This document shows positions 8,904-17,819 of a DNA stretch of 64,000 nt, one piece after another. The stretch lies in the NCBI GenBank assembly GCA_035995165.1, contig DASYKU010000122.1:1-64000 (forward strand). The letters run 5' to 3'. The notes beneath the pieces were generated by a model, which saw only the letters and a program-made list of their open reading frames with translations, was not told the origin of the DNA and ran no database searches. Each line of letters starts with the position of its first letter. Position 1 is the first letter of the stretch. The translations under genes and the position numbers were made by a program. The stretch is from Mycobacteriales bacterium (GTDB lineage: Bacteria; Actinomycetota; Actinomycetes; Mycobacteriales; CADCTP01).

Positions 8904-10165
8904 AGATCGCGGTGGTCGGGGGCGGGAGTACGTACACGCCCGAGCTGATCGAGGGGTTCGCCCGCCGGGCGGCGGTCCTGCCGGTGGACGAGCTGGTGCT
9001 GCACGACGTGGCGGCGGACCGGCTCGACGTCGTCGGCGGCCTGGCCCGCCGGATCCTGGACCGGCACGGCGTCGGCGGGCTCCGCACCACGACCTCGCTC
9101 GAGTCCGCTGTGGACGGTGCCGCCGCGGTGCTGGTCCAGCTGCGGGTGGGCGGCCAGCGCACCCGGCTGGTGGACGAGACGCTGCCGGGCCGGTTCGGAC
9201 TGCTGGGCCAGGAGACGACCGGGCCGGGCGGGTTCGCCAAGGCGCTGCGGACCGTCCCGGTCGTGCTCGACATCGCCGAGCTGGTGGCGGAGCGGGCGCG
9301 GGCGGGGGCGTGGATCGTCGACTTCACCAATCCCGTCGGCATCGTCACCCGCGCGCTGCTCGACGCCGGGCACCGGGCGGTCGGCCTCTGCAACGTCGCC
9401 ATCGGCTTCCAGCGCCGGCTGGCCGCACGTTTCGGCGTCGAGCCGGACCGGATCCGGCTCGACCACGCCGGCCTCAACCACCTGTCCTGGATCCGCCGGG
9501 TGCTGGTGGACGGGGTGGACCGACTGCCCGAGCTGCTGGCCGGCGCCGCTGCCGCGGACCTGGCCGCCGAGACCGAGATCCCGGCCGAGCTGCTGCGCAC
9601 CCTGGGCGCGATCCCGTCGTACTACCTGCACTACTTCTACTGCACCGACCGCGCGGTCCGGGCCCAGGCCACCGGCCCGCAGCGGGCGGAGGAGGTGCTG
9701 GAGATCGAGCGCACGCTGCTGCGGATGTACGCCGACCCGGCGCTCGACACCAAGCCTGCGCTGCTGGAGCAACGCGGCGGCGCGTACTACAGCGAGGCGG
9801 CCGCGGCCCTGGTGACGTCGCTGCTGACCGGCGACGGCGCCCACCACTACGTGGACGTACGGAACGACGGCACGATCGCCGGCCTGCCCGACGAGGCGGT
9901 GGTCGAGGTGCCCGCGACCGTCGACCAGGACGGCGCCCACCCGGTGGCGGTCCCACCGCTGGCGCCGGAGCTGCTCGGCCTCGTCCAGGCGGTGACCGCG
10001 TACGAGGTCCTCACCATCGAGGCGGCCCGGACCGGCGACCGGGCGGTGGCGCTGCGGGCGTTGCTGGCCAACCCGCTGGTCCGGCAGTGGGACGTCGCGG
10101 TGCCGCTGCTGGACGCGCTGCTGGAGGCGAACCGCGCTCTCCTGCCGAGGTTCTCCCTTGCCTGA
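8900..10165 (+). CDS. glycoside hydrolase family 4 (6-phospho-beta-glucosidase-like)
   Basis: A 421-residue GH4 enzyme. GH4 enzymes cleave glycosides by an oxidation/elimination route that needs NAD and a divalent metal. The N-terminal Rossmann motif GGGSTYTPELI, the Cys of GLCNVA (about residue 163) and the His of GLNHLSW (about 194), which bind the metal, are all present. The CNV signature is that of 6-phospho-beta-glucosidases, although the usual following Pro is Ala. GH4 phospho-glucosidases mostly pair with PTS transporters; here the importer is ABC type, so a kinase in the cluster would have to phosphorylate the disaccharide, or the enzyme takes free glycosides. The GTG start overlaps the ATPase stop. 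Confidence 0.85.
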   Translation: MKIAVVGGGSTYTPELIEGFARRAAVLPVDELVLHDVAADRLDVVGGLARRILDRHGVGGLRTTTSLESAVDGAAAVLVQLRVGGQRTRLVDETLPGRFGLLGQETTGPGGFAKALRTVPVVLDIAELVAERARAGAWIVDFTNPVGIVTRALLDAGHRAVGLCNVAIGFQRRLAARFGVEPDRIRLDHAGLNHLSWIRRVLVDGVDRLPELLAGAAAADLAAETEIPAELLRTLGAIPSYYLHYFYCTDRAVRAQATGPQRAEEVLEIERTLLRMYADPALDTKPALLEQRGGAYYSEAAAALVTSLLTGDGAHHYVDVRNDGTIAGLPDEAVVEVPATVDQDGAHPVAVPPLAPELLGLVQAVTAYEVLTIEAARTGDRAVALRALLANPLVRQWDVAVPLLDALLEANRALLPRFSLA

Positions 10166-11123
10166 CGTCGTCCTCGGCATCGACGGGGGCAACTCCAAGA
10201 CGGACGTGGTGGCCGCGTCCACCTCGGGGCGCGTCCTGGCCCGCCGGCGCGGTGCCGGGGTGGTGTCGCCGCTGGCCGACCCGGCGGCCTGGCGCGAGCA
10301 GCTGGCCGCGCTGGTCGCGGACACGCTGCGGGACGCCGGCGCCGGCCAGGCCCGCTGCGCGGCGTACTACCTGGCCAACGTCGACCTCCCGGTCGAGCTC
10401 CGGATCGCCCGGCGCGAGCTGGAGCGGATGGGGCTGGCCGCGGAGACCGTGGTGTGCAACGACACGCTGGCGGTGCTGCGGGCCGGGGCGTCGCGGCCCT
10501 GGGGCGTCGCGGTGGTGTCCGGCGCCGGCATCAACGCGGTCGGCGTGCACCCGTCCGGGCGTACCGCCGGCTTCCTGGCGCTCGGCGACTACAGCGGCGA
10601 CACCGGCGGCGGGATCAGCATCGGCGTGCAGGGGCTGGCCGCCGCGATGCGGGCCTGGGACGGGCGGGGACCGGCGACCGCGCTGACCGCCACGCTGCCG
10701 GTGAGGCTGGGGATGCGGCGACCGCGGGAGATCGCGGTGGCCGTGCACTCCGGCGCCCTCCGGTACGACGACCTGCACCTGCTCGCCCCGGCCGTGTTCG
10801 CCGCGGCCGGGTCCGACGGGGTCGCGGCCGGGATCGTGGCCGGGTTCGCGGATGAGGTCGCGGTGATGGCGACCACGCTGATCCGGCGGCTGCGCCTGGC
10901 CCGGACCGACGTCGAGGTGGTCCTGGGCGGCGGCACCCTGCAGGCCGGCGACGGCGCGGTGCTGGACCGGATCGGCACCCGGGTCACCGCGGTCGCGCCG
11001 CGGGCCCGGGTCTGCGTGCTGGACGTGGCCCCCGTCTTCGGTGCGCTGGTCGACGCCTGGTCCCGGGCCGGGGCGCCCGCGGCCGCGCTGCGCCGGCTCA
11101 GGGGGCAGTTGCCGGCCCGATGA
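10158..11123 (+). CDS. BadF/BadG-type ATPase, N-acetylglucosamine-kinase-like
   Basis: A 321-residue protein of the ASKHA superfamily: the phosphate-1 motif GIDGGNSKTD lies at residues 7-16, with phosphate-2 and adenosine motifs GVAVVSGAGINAVG and VVLGGGTL. This family contains eukaryotic-type N-acetylglucosamine kinases and many bacterial sugar kinases. A TTG start at 10158 is chosen because GAGG sits seven bases upstream and the frame overlaps the GH4 stop by eight bases, keeping the operon coupled. With the ROK kinase it gives the cluster two candidate kinases; which acts on the disaccharide and which on the released sugar cannot be told. Its 3' end overlaps the convergent lipoprotein gene by 26 bases. 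Confidence 0.8.
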   Translation: MPDVVLGIDGGNSKTDVVAASTSGRVLARRRGAGVVSPLADPAAWREQLAALVADTLRDAGAGQARCAAYYLANVDLPVELRIARRELERMGLAAETVVCNDTLAVLRAGASRPWGVAVVSGAGINAVGVHPSGRTAGFLALGDYSGDTGGGISIGVQGLAAAMRAWDGRGPATALTATLPVRLGMRRPREIAVAVHSGALRYDDLHLLAPAVFAAAGSDGVAAGIVAGFADEVAVMATTLIRRLRLARTDVEVVLGGGTLQAGDGAVLDRIGTRVTAVAPRARVCVLDVAPVFGALVDAWSRAGAPAAALRRLRGQLPAR

Positions 11124-11685
11124 CCAGGCCGATCCGGCCGAGGTGGTTCAGGTCGCCGGACCGGGTGAAGAGGTGGTGCAGGACCGGGTCGGTGAGGATT
11201 GTCCTGCCGTCTCGCAGGACGGTGAGAGTGTTGGCGGCTACCCGGTAGACGAAGGTGTGGCCGTCGACCGTGCGGTGCGCTTCGTAGCCGCCGGGGATCG
11301 GGGTGGCCGGGATGGTGACCGTCTGGGTGGCGGCGGCCTTGCTGGCGCCGTGGTAGTAGAGCGCGCCGGTGGTGGTGCGGCAGTAGTAGACGCGGAAGCG
11401 CTTCGTCTCGTAGCCGGCGACGAGCACCGCGTTCCGGCCATCCGGGAGGGTCGCGGCGACCGGGCACGGGCGGGCGGCCGGCGGCTTCGTGGTGGGGACC
11501 ACGGAGGGCGAGGGCGCAGCCGACGGGGCGGTCTCGCCCGGTACGGGGAGGCCGGAGGCCTGGGCCGGGAGTTGGGCCGGGTCCGGGCTCCCGCGTCCTG
11601 TCGTGGTGTTCGCGCCGCACGCCACCAAACCGGCGAGGAACGGTGCCAGCAGCACCGTCCTGCGGCGACGAGGACCGATGGACAC
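11098..11685 (-). CDS. small lipoprotein of unknown function
   Basis: A 195-residue protein with an arginine-rich N-terminus, hydrophobic stretch and lipobox ending LVAC, then a Ser/Pro/Thr linker (residues about 35-75) and a globular part of about 120 residues containing PCPVAATLPDG and RVYYCRTTTGALYYHG. It should be anchored on the outer face of the membrane. The two cysteines in the folded part may form a disulfide. The GTG at 11685 is chosen because GGGGGAG precedes it by nine bases. It is divergent from aspS and runs tail-to-tail into the kinase gene. I do not recognise the family. Confidence 0.7.
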   Translation of the reverse strand: MSIGPRRRRTVLLAPFLAGLVACGANTTTGRGSPDPAQLPAQASGLPVPGETAPSAAPSPSVVPTTKPPAARPCPVAATLPDGRNAVLVAGYETKRFRVYYCRTTTGALYYHGASKAAATQTVTIPATPIPGGYEAHRTVDGHTFVYRVAANTLTVLRDGRTILTDPVLHHLFTRSGDLNHLGRIGLVIGPATAP

Positions 11686-11772
11686 CGCGTCATACTCCCC
11701 CAGCCCCGCCGGAAATGGGCTCGGACCGTAGGGTGGAGCGGTGCTTGCGCGCCGTACTGAGGAGATGCAGCC

Positions 11773-13560
11773 GTGATCCGCACGCATGAGGCGGGGACGC
11801 TTCGGGCCGGGATGGCCGGGGAGACTGTCACGTTGGCCGGGTGGGTGGCCCGGCGGCGGGACCACGGCGGGGTGATCTTCGTCGATCTCCGGGACGCGTC
11901 CGGGGTGGCGCAGGTCGTCTTCCGCGAGGGCGAGATGGCGGCCGTGGCGCACCAGCTGCGGGCCGAGTTCTGTGTCGCGATCACCGGCACGGTGGGGCGG
12001 CGGCCGGAGGGCAACACCAATCCGGAGCTGCCGACCGGCGAGGTCGAGGTGACCGCGACCCGGCTCGAGGTGCTCAGCGAGGCGGCGCCGCTGCCGTTCC
12101 CGATCGACGACGCGCGCGGGGGCGCCGGCGAGGTCGGCGAGGAGGCGCGGCTCAAGTGGCGCTATCTCGACCTGCGCCGGTCGGGGCCGTCGGCGGCGCT
12201 GCGGATGCGCTCGGAAGCCAGCCGGCTCGCCCGGGAGGTGCTCGCGGATCGCCGGTTCGTCGAGGTGGAGACGCCGGACCTGACCCGGTCGACGCCGGAG
12301 GGGGCGCGCGACTTCCTGGTCCCGGTGCGGCTGCAGCCCGGCAACTGGTACGCGCTGCCCCAGTCCCCGCAGCTGTTCAAGCAGCTGCTCATGGTCGCGG
12401 GCATGGAGCGCTACTACCAGCTCGCCCGCTGTTTCCGGGACGAGGACCTGCGCGCCGACCGGCAGCCGGAGTTCACGCAGCTCGACGTCGAGATGTCGTT
12501 CGTGGACGTCGAGGACATCGTCGAGCTCACCGAAGAGGTGGTGGCGCGGATCTGGTCCGAGCTGGCCGGCTTCGACCTGCCCCGGCCGGTGCGGCGGATG
12601 CCGTACGGAGAGGCGCTGGCCCGGTACGGCTCGGACCGGCCGGACCTGCGCTTCGGCGTCGAGCTGACCGAGCTGACCGGCTACTTCGCCGGCACCGAGT
12701 TCCGGGTCTTCCAGGCGCCGTACGTCGGCGCCGTCGTGATGCCGGGCGGTGCGTCCCAGTCGCGGCGGGAGTTCGACGCCTGGCAGGAATGGGCGCGTTC
12801 CCGCGGCGCCCGCGGGCTGGCGTACGCGGCCTTCGACGCGGAGACCGGCGAGGCGCGCGGGCCGATCGTGCGCAACCTCTCGCCCGAGCATCTCGCCGGG
12901 CTGGCCGAGGCGGCCGGGGCGGGCAACGGCGACGCGGTGTTCTTCGCCGCGGGTGAGCCGGCCGACGCGCGGGCGCTGCTCGGCGCGACCCGGCAGGAGA
13001 TCGGCCGCCGGTGCGGGCTCATCGACGAGTCGCGCTGGGAGTTCGTCTGGGTGGTCGATTTCCCCATGTTCGAGCCGGTACGCGACGACGACGGCCGGCA
13101 GACCGGCTGGACCGCCGTGCACCACCCGTTCACCGCACCCTCCCCGGAGTGGGCCGATCGCTTCGACACCGAGCCGGAGCACGCGCTGGCCCAGGCGTAC
13201 GACATCGTCGTCAACGGCGTCGAGCTCGGCGGCGGGTCGATCCGTATCCACCGGGCCGACCTGCAGCAGCGCGTCTTCGACCGGATCGGGTTGAGCAAGG
13301 ACGAGGCCGAGGGGAAGTTCGGCTTCCTGCTGGAGGCCTTCCAGTACGGGCCGCCGCCGCACGGCGGCATCGCGCTCGGCTGGGACCGGCTCTGCGCGCT
13401 GCTGGCCGGCGTGGACTCGATCCGCGAGGTGATCGCCTTCCCGAAGACGGCCTCCGGTGGGGATCCGCTGACGGGCGCCCCGACCCCGGTGAGCATCGAC
13501 CAGCTGCGCGAGGCCGGCGTGCTCGCCCGCCCCGCCAAGGCCGAACCCGCCTCCGGCTGA
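11773..13560 (+). CDS. aspS: aspartyl-tRNA synthetase
   Basis: A 595-residue class II aminoacyl-tRNA synthetase of the bacterial type. The N-terminal OB fold binds the anticodon ([19 protein letters not shown]); the catalytic domain has motif 2 ([19 protein letters not shown], about 220-238) and motif 3 (GIALGWDRL, about 532-540), and a GAD-type insertion lies between them. Length is normal for bacterial AspRS. The GTG at 11773 follows GAGGAG by eight bases. Many actinobacteria use an AspRS that also charges tRNA-Asn; that cannot be decided here. Confidence 0.97.
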   Translation: MIRTHEAGTLRAGMAGETVTLAGWVARRRDHGGVIFVDLRDASGVAQVVFREGEMAAVAHQLRAEFCVAITGTVGRRPEGNTNPELPTGEVEVTATRLEVLSEAAPLPFPIDDARGGAGEVGEEARLKWRYLDLRRSGPSAALRMRSEASRLAREVLADRRFVEVETPDLTRSTPEGARDFLVPVRLQPGNWYALPQSPQLFKQLLMVAGMERYYQLARCFRDEDLRADRQPEFTQLDVEMSFVDVEDIVELTEEVVARIWSELAGFDLPRPVRRMPYGEALARYGSDRPDLRFGVELTELTGYFAGTEFRVFQAPYVGAVVMPGGASQSRREFDAWQEWARSRGARGLAYAAFDAETGEARGPIVRNLSPEHLAGLAEAAGAGNGDAVFFAAGEPADARALLGATRQEIGRRCGLIDESRWEFVWVVDFPMFEPVRDDDGRQTGWTAVHHPFTAPSPEWADRFDTEPEHALAQAYDIVVNGVELGGGSIRIHRADLQQRVFDRIGLSKDEAEGKFGFLLEAFQYGPPPHGGIALGWDRLCALLAGVDSIREVIAFPKTASGGDPLTGAPTPVSIDQLREAGVLARPAKAEPASG

Positions 13561-13669
13561 ACCGAGGGCCGAGCCGGCCGCTCAGAAGTCGACGCGTTCC
13601 GCCGCACGGCGGTCGCCATGCCGGGTGCCGGCTGGAGGAACGCCGAATGCCGGGTCGTACGGTCGGGGC

Positions 13670-14116
13670 GTGTCGGTCGAGCCGGGGTTGTGTGGGTCGT
13701 GCCGGTTCGCGCGGTGGAATGAGACGCGGCGGGGGACGGTGTATGTGCGCTGCACCCGGCCGGAGCTGGTGAGGTATCCGCGGCTGCCGCGGGTGAGCTG
13801 TGCGGGCTATGAGGAGGAGATCGTGGCGAAGGCGTACTGGATCAACATGGTCATCGCGATCCACGACCAGGCCAAGCTGGACGCGTACGTCGCGCTGGCC
13901 GGGCCGGCGATGGAGGCGGCCGGTGGCCGGTTCCTGGCCCGGGGCGTGCCGGCGGCGGCGTTCGAGCGCGGGACGACCGAGCGGACCACGCTGATCGAGT
14001 TCGGCAGCGTGGACGAGGCGGTGGCGGCGTACCACAGCGCTGCCTACCAGGAAGCGTTGCGCGCGCTCGACGGCGGCGTCGACCGCGAGATCCGCATCAT
14101 CGAGGCGATCGACTGA
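13670..14116 (+). CDS. in-frame fusion of Cys-rich small protein and DUF1330 domain
   Basis: The open frame joins two modules that I would expect as separate genes. Residues 1-50 have the pattern CGSC...RC...SCAGYE, like a small zinc-ribbon-type actinobacterial protein. Residues 52-148 form a complete DUF1330-like ferredoxin-fold domain starting AKAYWINMVI. No stop separates them. A strong GAGGAG (13811-13816) lies six bases before a GTG at 13823, exactly where a free-standing DUF1330 protein of 97 residues would begin. The longer form, its internal product, or both may be made. The upstream GTG at 13670 has a poor binding site; another in-frame GTG lies at 13625. The 3' end overlaps the convergent gene by 20 bases. 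Confidence 0.65.
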   Translation: MSVEPGLCGSCRFARWNETRRGTVYVRCTRPELVRYPRLPRVSCAGYEEEIVAKAYWINMVIAIHDQAKLDAYVALAGPAMEAAGGRFLARGVPAAAFERGTTERTTLIEFGSVDEAVAAYHSAAYQEALRALDGGVDREIRIIEAID

Positions 14117-14894
14117 TCCCCCGCCGCCGCGGCGGGAGGTGGATCACCAGGCCCGCATCGAGCGCCGCGGCCGGCTCGATCCGTACCGCCGGCTCGACTG
14201 GCGGCGCCGGCTCGACCTGTACGACTGGCCCGGTCTCCGCTGCCGGTTCGGGTTGCGGTGCCGGGTCGGTCTTGGTCGGCGGTGGCTCAGCGGGGCTGCC
14301 GTCGGACGCGCGGAGCAGGGGGATTCCGGCGCCGACGTGCACCAGCAGGGGAGGACGGATCTCACCCTTCCGCTCGGCCACCTTCCGCTCCTCCAGAGCG
14401 AGGGTGGCCTTGACCGTGCACGATCCGCCGGTGAGCGCGACCAGCCGGCCGCCGCGTACGGTCGCGGCCAGCCCGCGGACGGTGAACTCGACCGTCAGCT
14501 CGACGTGCAGGGTGGCCAGCCGCATCTCCCGGACCAGCAGGTCGACCGAGGGCTGCTGGCGCACGGTCACCGTGTGCTCGGCCAGGCTGACGACCTCGGA
14601 CGTGCCGGGCTGGTCGCGAGTGCGGCGGGCGGCCGCGGTGAGCACCGTCCACTTGCGCCAGCCGGTCAGCAGCAGCTGACCCAGGTCGAGGTCGAGCAGG
14701 CCCTGGACGGAGCGGGCGAGCTCGGCCCGGACGGCACCGCCGCTGGAGCGGGCCAGTTCGCGGGCGGCGCCGCCGGCCGGGCCGAGGACGCCGTGCTCGT
14801 CGATCGCGCCGGCGAGGTCGGTGATCGCGTCGCGGTTGTCGCCGTACAGGAACGACCATGCGGTGAACCGCTCGTCAACGGCTGTCGCGGCCAT
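14097..14894 (-). CDS. cytosolic protein of unknown function linked to Ig-repeat protein
   Basis: A 265-residue protein without signal peptide or membrane segment. The first 190 residues look folded: an alanine/leucine-rich helical start (FTAWSFLYGDNRDAITDLAG) and later beta-rich stretches (TLHVELTVEFTVRG). The tail from about residue 195 is low in complexity, rich in Pro, Glu and Val (PAEPPPTKTDPAPQPEPA), ending in a basic PPRRRGISRSPR. The ATG at 14894 has a GGAG eight or so bases upstream and overlaps the 3' end of the Ig-repeat gene by 20 bases, so the two are co-translated. That protein has a cytoplasmic tail, so this one may bind its inner side; this is inference. I do not recognise the family. 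Confidence 0.7.
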   Translation of the reverse strand: MAATAVDERFTAWSFLYGDNRDAITDLAGAIDEHGVLGPAGGAARELARSSGGAVRAELARSVQGLLDLDLGQLLLTGWRKWTVLTAAARRTRDQPGTSEVVSLAEHTVTVRQQPSVDLLVREMRLATLHVELTVEFTVRGLAATVRGGRLVALTGGSCTVKATLALEERKVAERKGEIRPPLLVHVGAGIPLLRASDGSPAEPPPTKTDPAPQPEPAAETGPVVQVEPAPPVEPAVRIEPAAALDAGLVIHLPPRRRGISRSPR

Positions 14895-17703
14895 CGAAGG
14901 GCTCCTCTCCGAACGTCGGCGCCGGGTCCGGCTGCGGCCGGATCCGTACGGTCCAGTCGGCGGGGCCGGTCGAGCCGACCTCCGCCTCGGTCGCGGCCGG
15001 GCGGCCGGCGATCCGGATCGGCTCCCCGGCCGGCGTCCGGAGATCCGGGTGACCGGGCGGGCTCGGGATGCGGACCAGGGTCGTGCCGCCGGCCAGCAGC
15101 AGGCCCGCGCCGACGACGATGAGCAGCCACGGCAGCCGGCTCGCCGCCGGGTCGGCTGCGACCACCCGGAAAGGCACGGTCGCGACGAGCGGGGCGCCCT
15201 GCCGGCGGGCCAGGCTCACGGAGACGGTGTGGTCGCCCGGGATCCGGGCCACGCAGACCGCGTCGGTGCAGGTGCCGCTGTTCTCCGGTCGCAGCGTGAA
15301 CGTCGCCCGCACGGTCACGTCGCCGAGGTCGTTGCCGTTCGCGTCCAGGCCACGGACCTGGAACGGCTGCCGTGTGCCGGCGGCGACCGCGGGAGCGGCC
15401 GGGTCCACCATCAGCGCGGTCGGCTCCTCGGGCACGACGTGCAGGGTCGACCGGCCGTTGACGCCGGACAGCGTCGCGGCGACCTGGAGATCGGCCGGCC
15501 GGTCGGCGCTGCAGCGGTCGTCGCACCGGCCGGGAGCGCCGACCGAGAGCGCGACCTGGTCGGTCACGTCGCCGAGGTCGGCATTGTGAGCGTCGACGGC
15601 CCGGACCTCGTACGCCTGCTCGGCGCCGACCGAGATGGTCGCCTCACCGGGGTCGAGCACCAGCGCGGCGATCTCCGCCCGGGGTCGAACGTCCACATGC
15701 GACTGTGCGCGCCGGCCGGCATGGACCGCGACGACCTCGTGCGGGCCGCCGCGGACCGTCGAGCAGAGGGCCGCGGGGCAGGAACCGTCCGGGGCCATCG
15801 AGAACACGGTCCTCGCGGTGACGTCGCCGAGGTCCGTACCGGTGCGGTCGTAGGCGTGCACGGTGAAGCGCTGTCCCGCACCGACGCCGACCGTCACCGA
15901 GGACGGCGTCAGCTCGATACGTTCGACGGTCGGCTCGGCGGGCGGTCGTGGACCGGGTTGCAGACCCGGCACCGGCGGCGGGCTCGGCGGTAGCGGGAAC
16001 GGCGGCGGCGTCGGGGATGTGGTCGGGGGCGTGGTCGGAGGTGTGGTGGAAGGCGTGGTCGGAGGCGTGGTGAGAGACGGCGTCGGGGGTGTGGTGGGGG
16101 GTGTCGTGGGAGGCGTTGTCGAGTGTGCGGTGGGTGCAGGCGTCGGGGTCGCGCTCCGACGTGTGGTTGACGGGTGTGTGGTGGGTGGCGTCGTCGTGGA
16201 CGGGGTCGGGGTGGGCGGCGTCGGTGGGGAGGTCGTCCCGCCGGGATCGGACGGGTCCTCCGGCGGCGCCAGCACGTGCAGGGTGACCGAATCCGTGCTC
16301 TCGGTCCCGGCCAGCCGTCCGATGACCTGGTGATCCCCGGGCTCTTGCGGCGTGCAGCGCGCGTCCTCACACGGCCCGGGCGGCTCCATCGTGAACTCGG
16401 TCTTCGCGGTCATCTCGCCGAGCGGTCGGCGTTGCGGGCCGTAGCCCATGGCTGTGTACGGCTGGGTCGCCCCGAGCTGGATCGTCGCGTCGTCCGGGCT
16501 GATCTCGATCGACTCGATCGGATCCGGATAGACGTGCAGCTGTGCGGTCGCCGGCGTCACTGTCGTCCCGGGCAGGGAGGCCGTGACGGTGTAGTCGCCG
16601 GCCTCGCGCCGCGAGCAGACCCGCCGCGGGCACACCGTGCCGCCGTCGATCGAGACCTCCGCGTTGGTGAGATCGCCCAGCGGACGCTCATCCCGGTCGA
16701 AGCCCTGGACCTGGTACTCGACCTCGACGCCGATCCCCACGCTCACGAACTCCGGGCTGAGCGTGATCGAGGCCGGATCGCCGGCCACCACGGTGAGCGT
16801 CACCGGCTTGCTCACGATCAGGGGCGGGTCGCCGGGCAGCTCGGCCGTGATCGGGTACCTGCCGGGCACCATCGACAGGCAACCGTCGGCATTGCACAGG
16901 GCTTCGGGCCGGAGCTGGACCAACCCGGTCACGTCGCCGAGCTCGCCGCCGTCCGCATCCAGTCCGATGACCGTGTACGGCTGCCGCGTACCGGCGACCA
17001 CGCGGGCGTCGTCGGGCCCGAGCCGCAGGCCGGCGATCGGCGTGTCGACGACCTCCAGCGTGACCGGCTCGGCGGTCAGATCCCAGCGATCGACGGCTGC
17101 GGTGACCGTGTACTCGCCCGGGAGGTCAGCGGAGCAGTCGGCCTCGCGACACGACCCGCCGGGATGGATGCGCAGCTCGCCGGCAGCGGCGGTGACGTCG
17201 CCGAGGTCGACGGCCTTGGCGGACGCGTCCGGGACCGCGAGGACCCGGTAGGTCTGCACCGCCCGGATGGCGACGCCGGCCCGGGGCGGGTCGAGGACGA
17301 TTGCGGCCGGGCGCTGGTCGGTGACCTCGAGGCTCGCCTCACCGGTCAGCTGTTTCCCGGTCCCGCGCGGATCCGGGGCATGCGCGGCGACGTGGTAGGC
17401 GCCGGCCTTGTCGGCCGTGCAGGCAGCGACCACGCAGCCGCCCGGCGACTCGATGTCGAACGTGGTCGAGGGCGTGACCTCCGGTCCCGGTCGGTCCCCG
17501 ACGACCAGGTAAGCGCGGTAGTGGCGGACCGCACCGACGACGATCGTCGAGGTGTCCGGATCCAGGAACAGATGAGCATCAGCGTCCACACTGGACGGTG
17601 CCGCCGAGGCGCTGCCCGCACCGGCAACAACGGTCAGCAGCGTCAGCAGCACCGCGGCGAGGGCCGAGCCGTGGCGGCGAGCGCGCAGGGTGGTCTGAAG
17701 CAT
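14875..17703 (-). CDS. secreted, membrane-anchored protein with eight Ig-like repeats
   Basis: A 942-residue protein. Residues 1-35 are a signal peptide ending SASA. Eight repeats of about 85 residues follow, five before and three after a Pro/Thr-rich linker (about 480-580). Each starts with a strand like LxLxPxxATVxVGxxQxY, has a central LGDVT motif, then a pair of cysteines four or five residues apart and a final GxYxVxA strand; this matches bacterial Big-type Ig domains. One transmembrane helix (LPWLLIVVGAGLLLAG) near 857-877 is followed by a 65-residue cytoplasmic tail. There is no LPxTG sorting signal. A role in adhesion or envelope structure is likely but unproven. It is upstream of, and overlaps, the gene at 14097-14894. 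Confidence 0.85.
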   Translation of the reverse strand: MLQTTLRARRHGSALAAVLLTLLTVVAGAGSASAAPSSVDADAHLFLDPDTSTIVVGAVRHYRAYLVVGDRPGPEVTPSTTFDIESPGGCVVAACTADKAGAYHVAAHAPDPRGTGKQLTGEASLEVTDQRPAAIVLDPPRAGVAIRAVQTYRVLAVPDASAKAVDLGDVTAAAGELRIHPGGSCREADCSADLPGEYTVTAAVDRWDLTAEPVTLEVVDTPIAGLRLGPDDARVVAGTRQPYTVIGLDADGGELGDVTGLVQLRPEALCNADGCLSMVPGRYPITAELPGDPPLIVSKPVTLTVVAGDPASITLSPEFVSVGIGVEVEYQVQGFDRDERPLGDLTNAEVSIDGGTVCPRRVCSRREAGDYTVTASLPGTTVTPATAQLHVYPDPIESIEISPDDATIQLGATQPYTAMGYGPQRRPLGEMTAKTEFTMEPPGPCEDARCTPQEPGDHQVIGRLAGTESTDSVTLHVLAPPEDPSDPGGTTSPPTPPTPTPSTTTPPTTHPSTTRRSATPTPAPTAHSTTPPTTPPTTPPTPSLTTPPTTPSTTPPTTPPTTSPTPPPFPLPPSPPPVPGLQPGPRPPAEPTVERIELTPSSVTVGVGAGQRFTVHAYDRTGTDLGDVTARTVFSMAPDGSCPAALCSTVRGGPHEVVAVHAGRRAQSHVDVRPRAEIAALVLDPGEATISVGAEQAYEVRAVDAHNADLGDVTDQVALSVGAPGRCDDRCSADRPADLQVAATLSGVNGRSTLHVVPEEPTALMVDPAAPAVAAGTRQPFQVRGLDANGNDLGDVTVRATFTLRPENSGTCTDAVCVARIPGDHTVSVSLARRQGAPLVATVPFRVVAADPAASRLPWLLIVVGAGLLLAGGTTLVRIPSPPGHPDLRTPAGEPIRIAGRPAATEAEVGSTGPADWTVRIRPQPDPAPTFGEEPFDGRDSR

Positions 17704-17819
17704 GCCCGGAGCCTGCGGCCGATCCGGCTTCCGGACCGTGCGGCGGGTGACGCACGGAGTGTGCTCGCGCGGACACTTCCGTGCTGTTCGCGAGGTGCCT
17801 GGGCGGTCAGACTGGGGCG

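Noticed and set aside
15960-16265. GT-rich repetitive DNA that could pass for a repeat array or CRISPR-like element
   Set aside because: It encodes the Pro/Thr-rich stalk of the Ig-repeat protein; units are irregular and there are no unique spacers.
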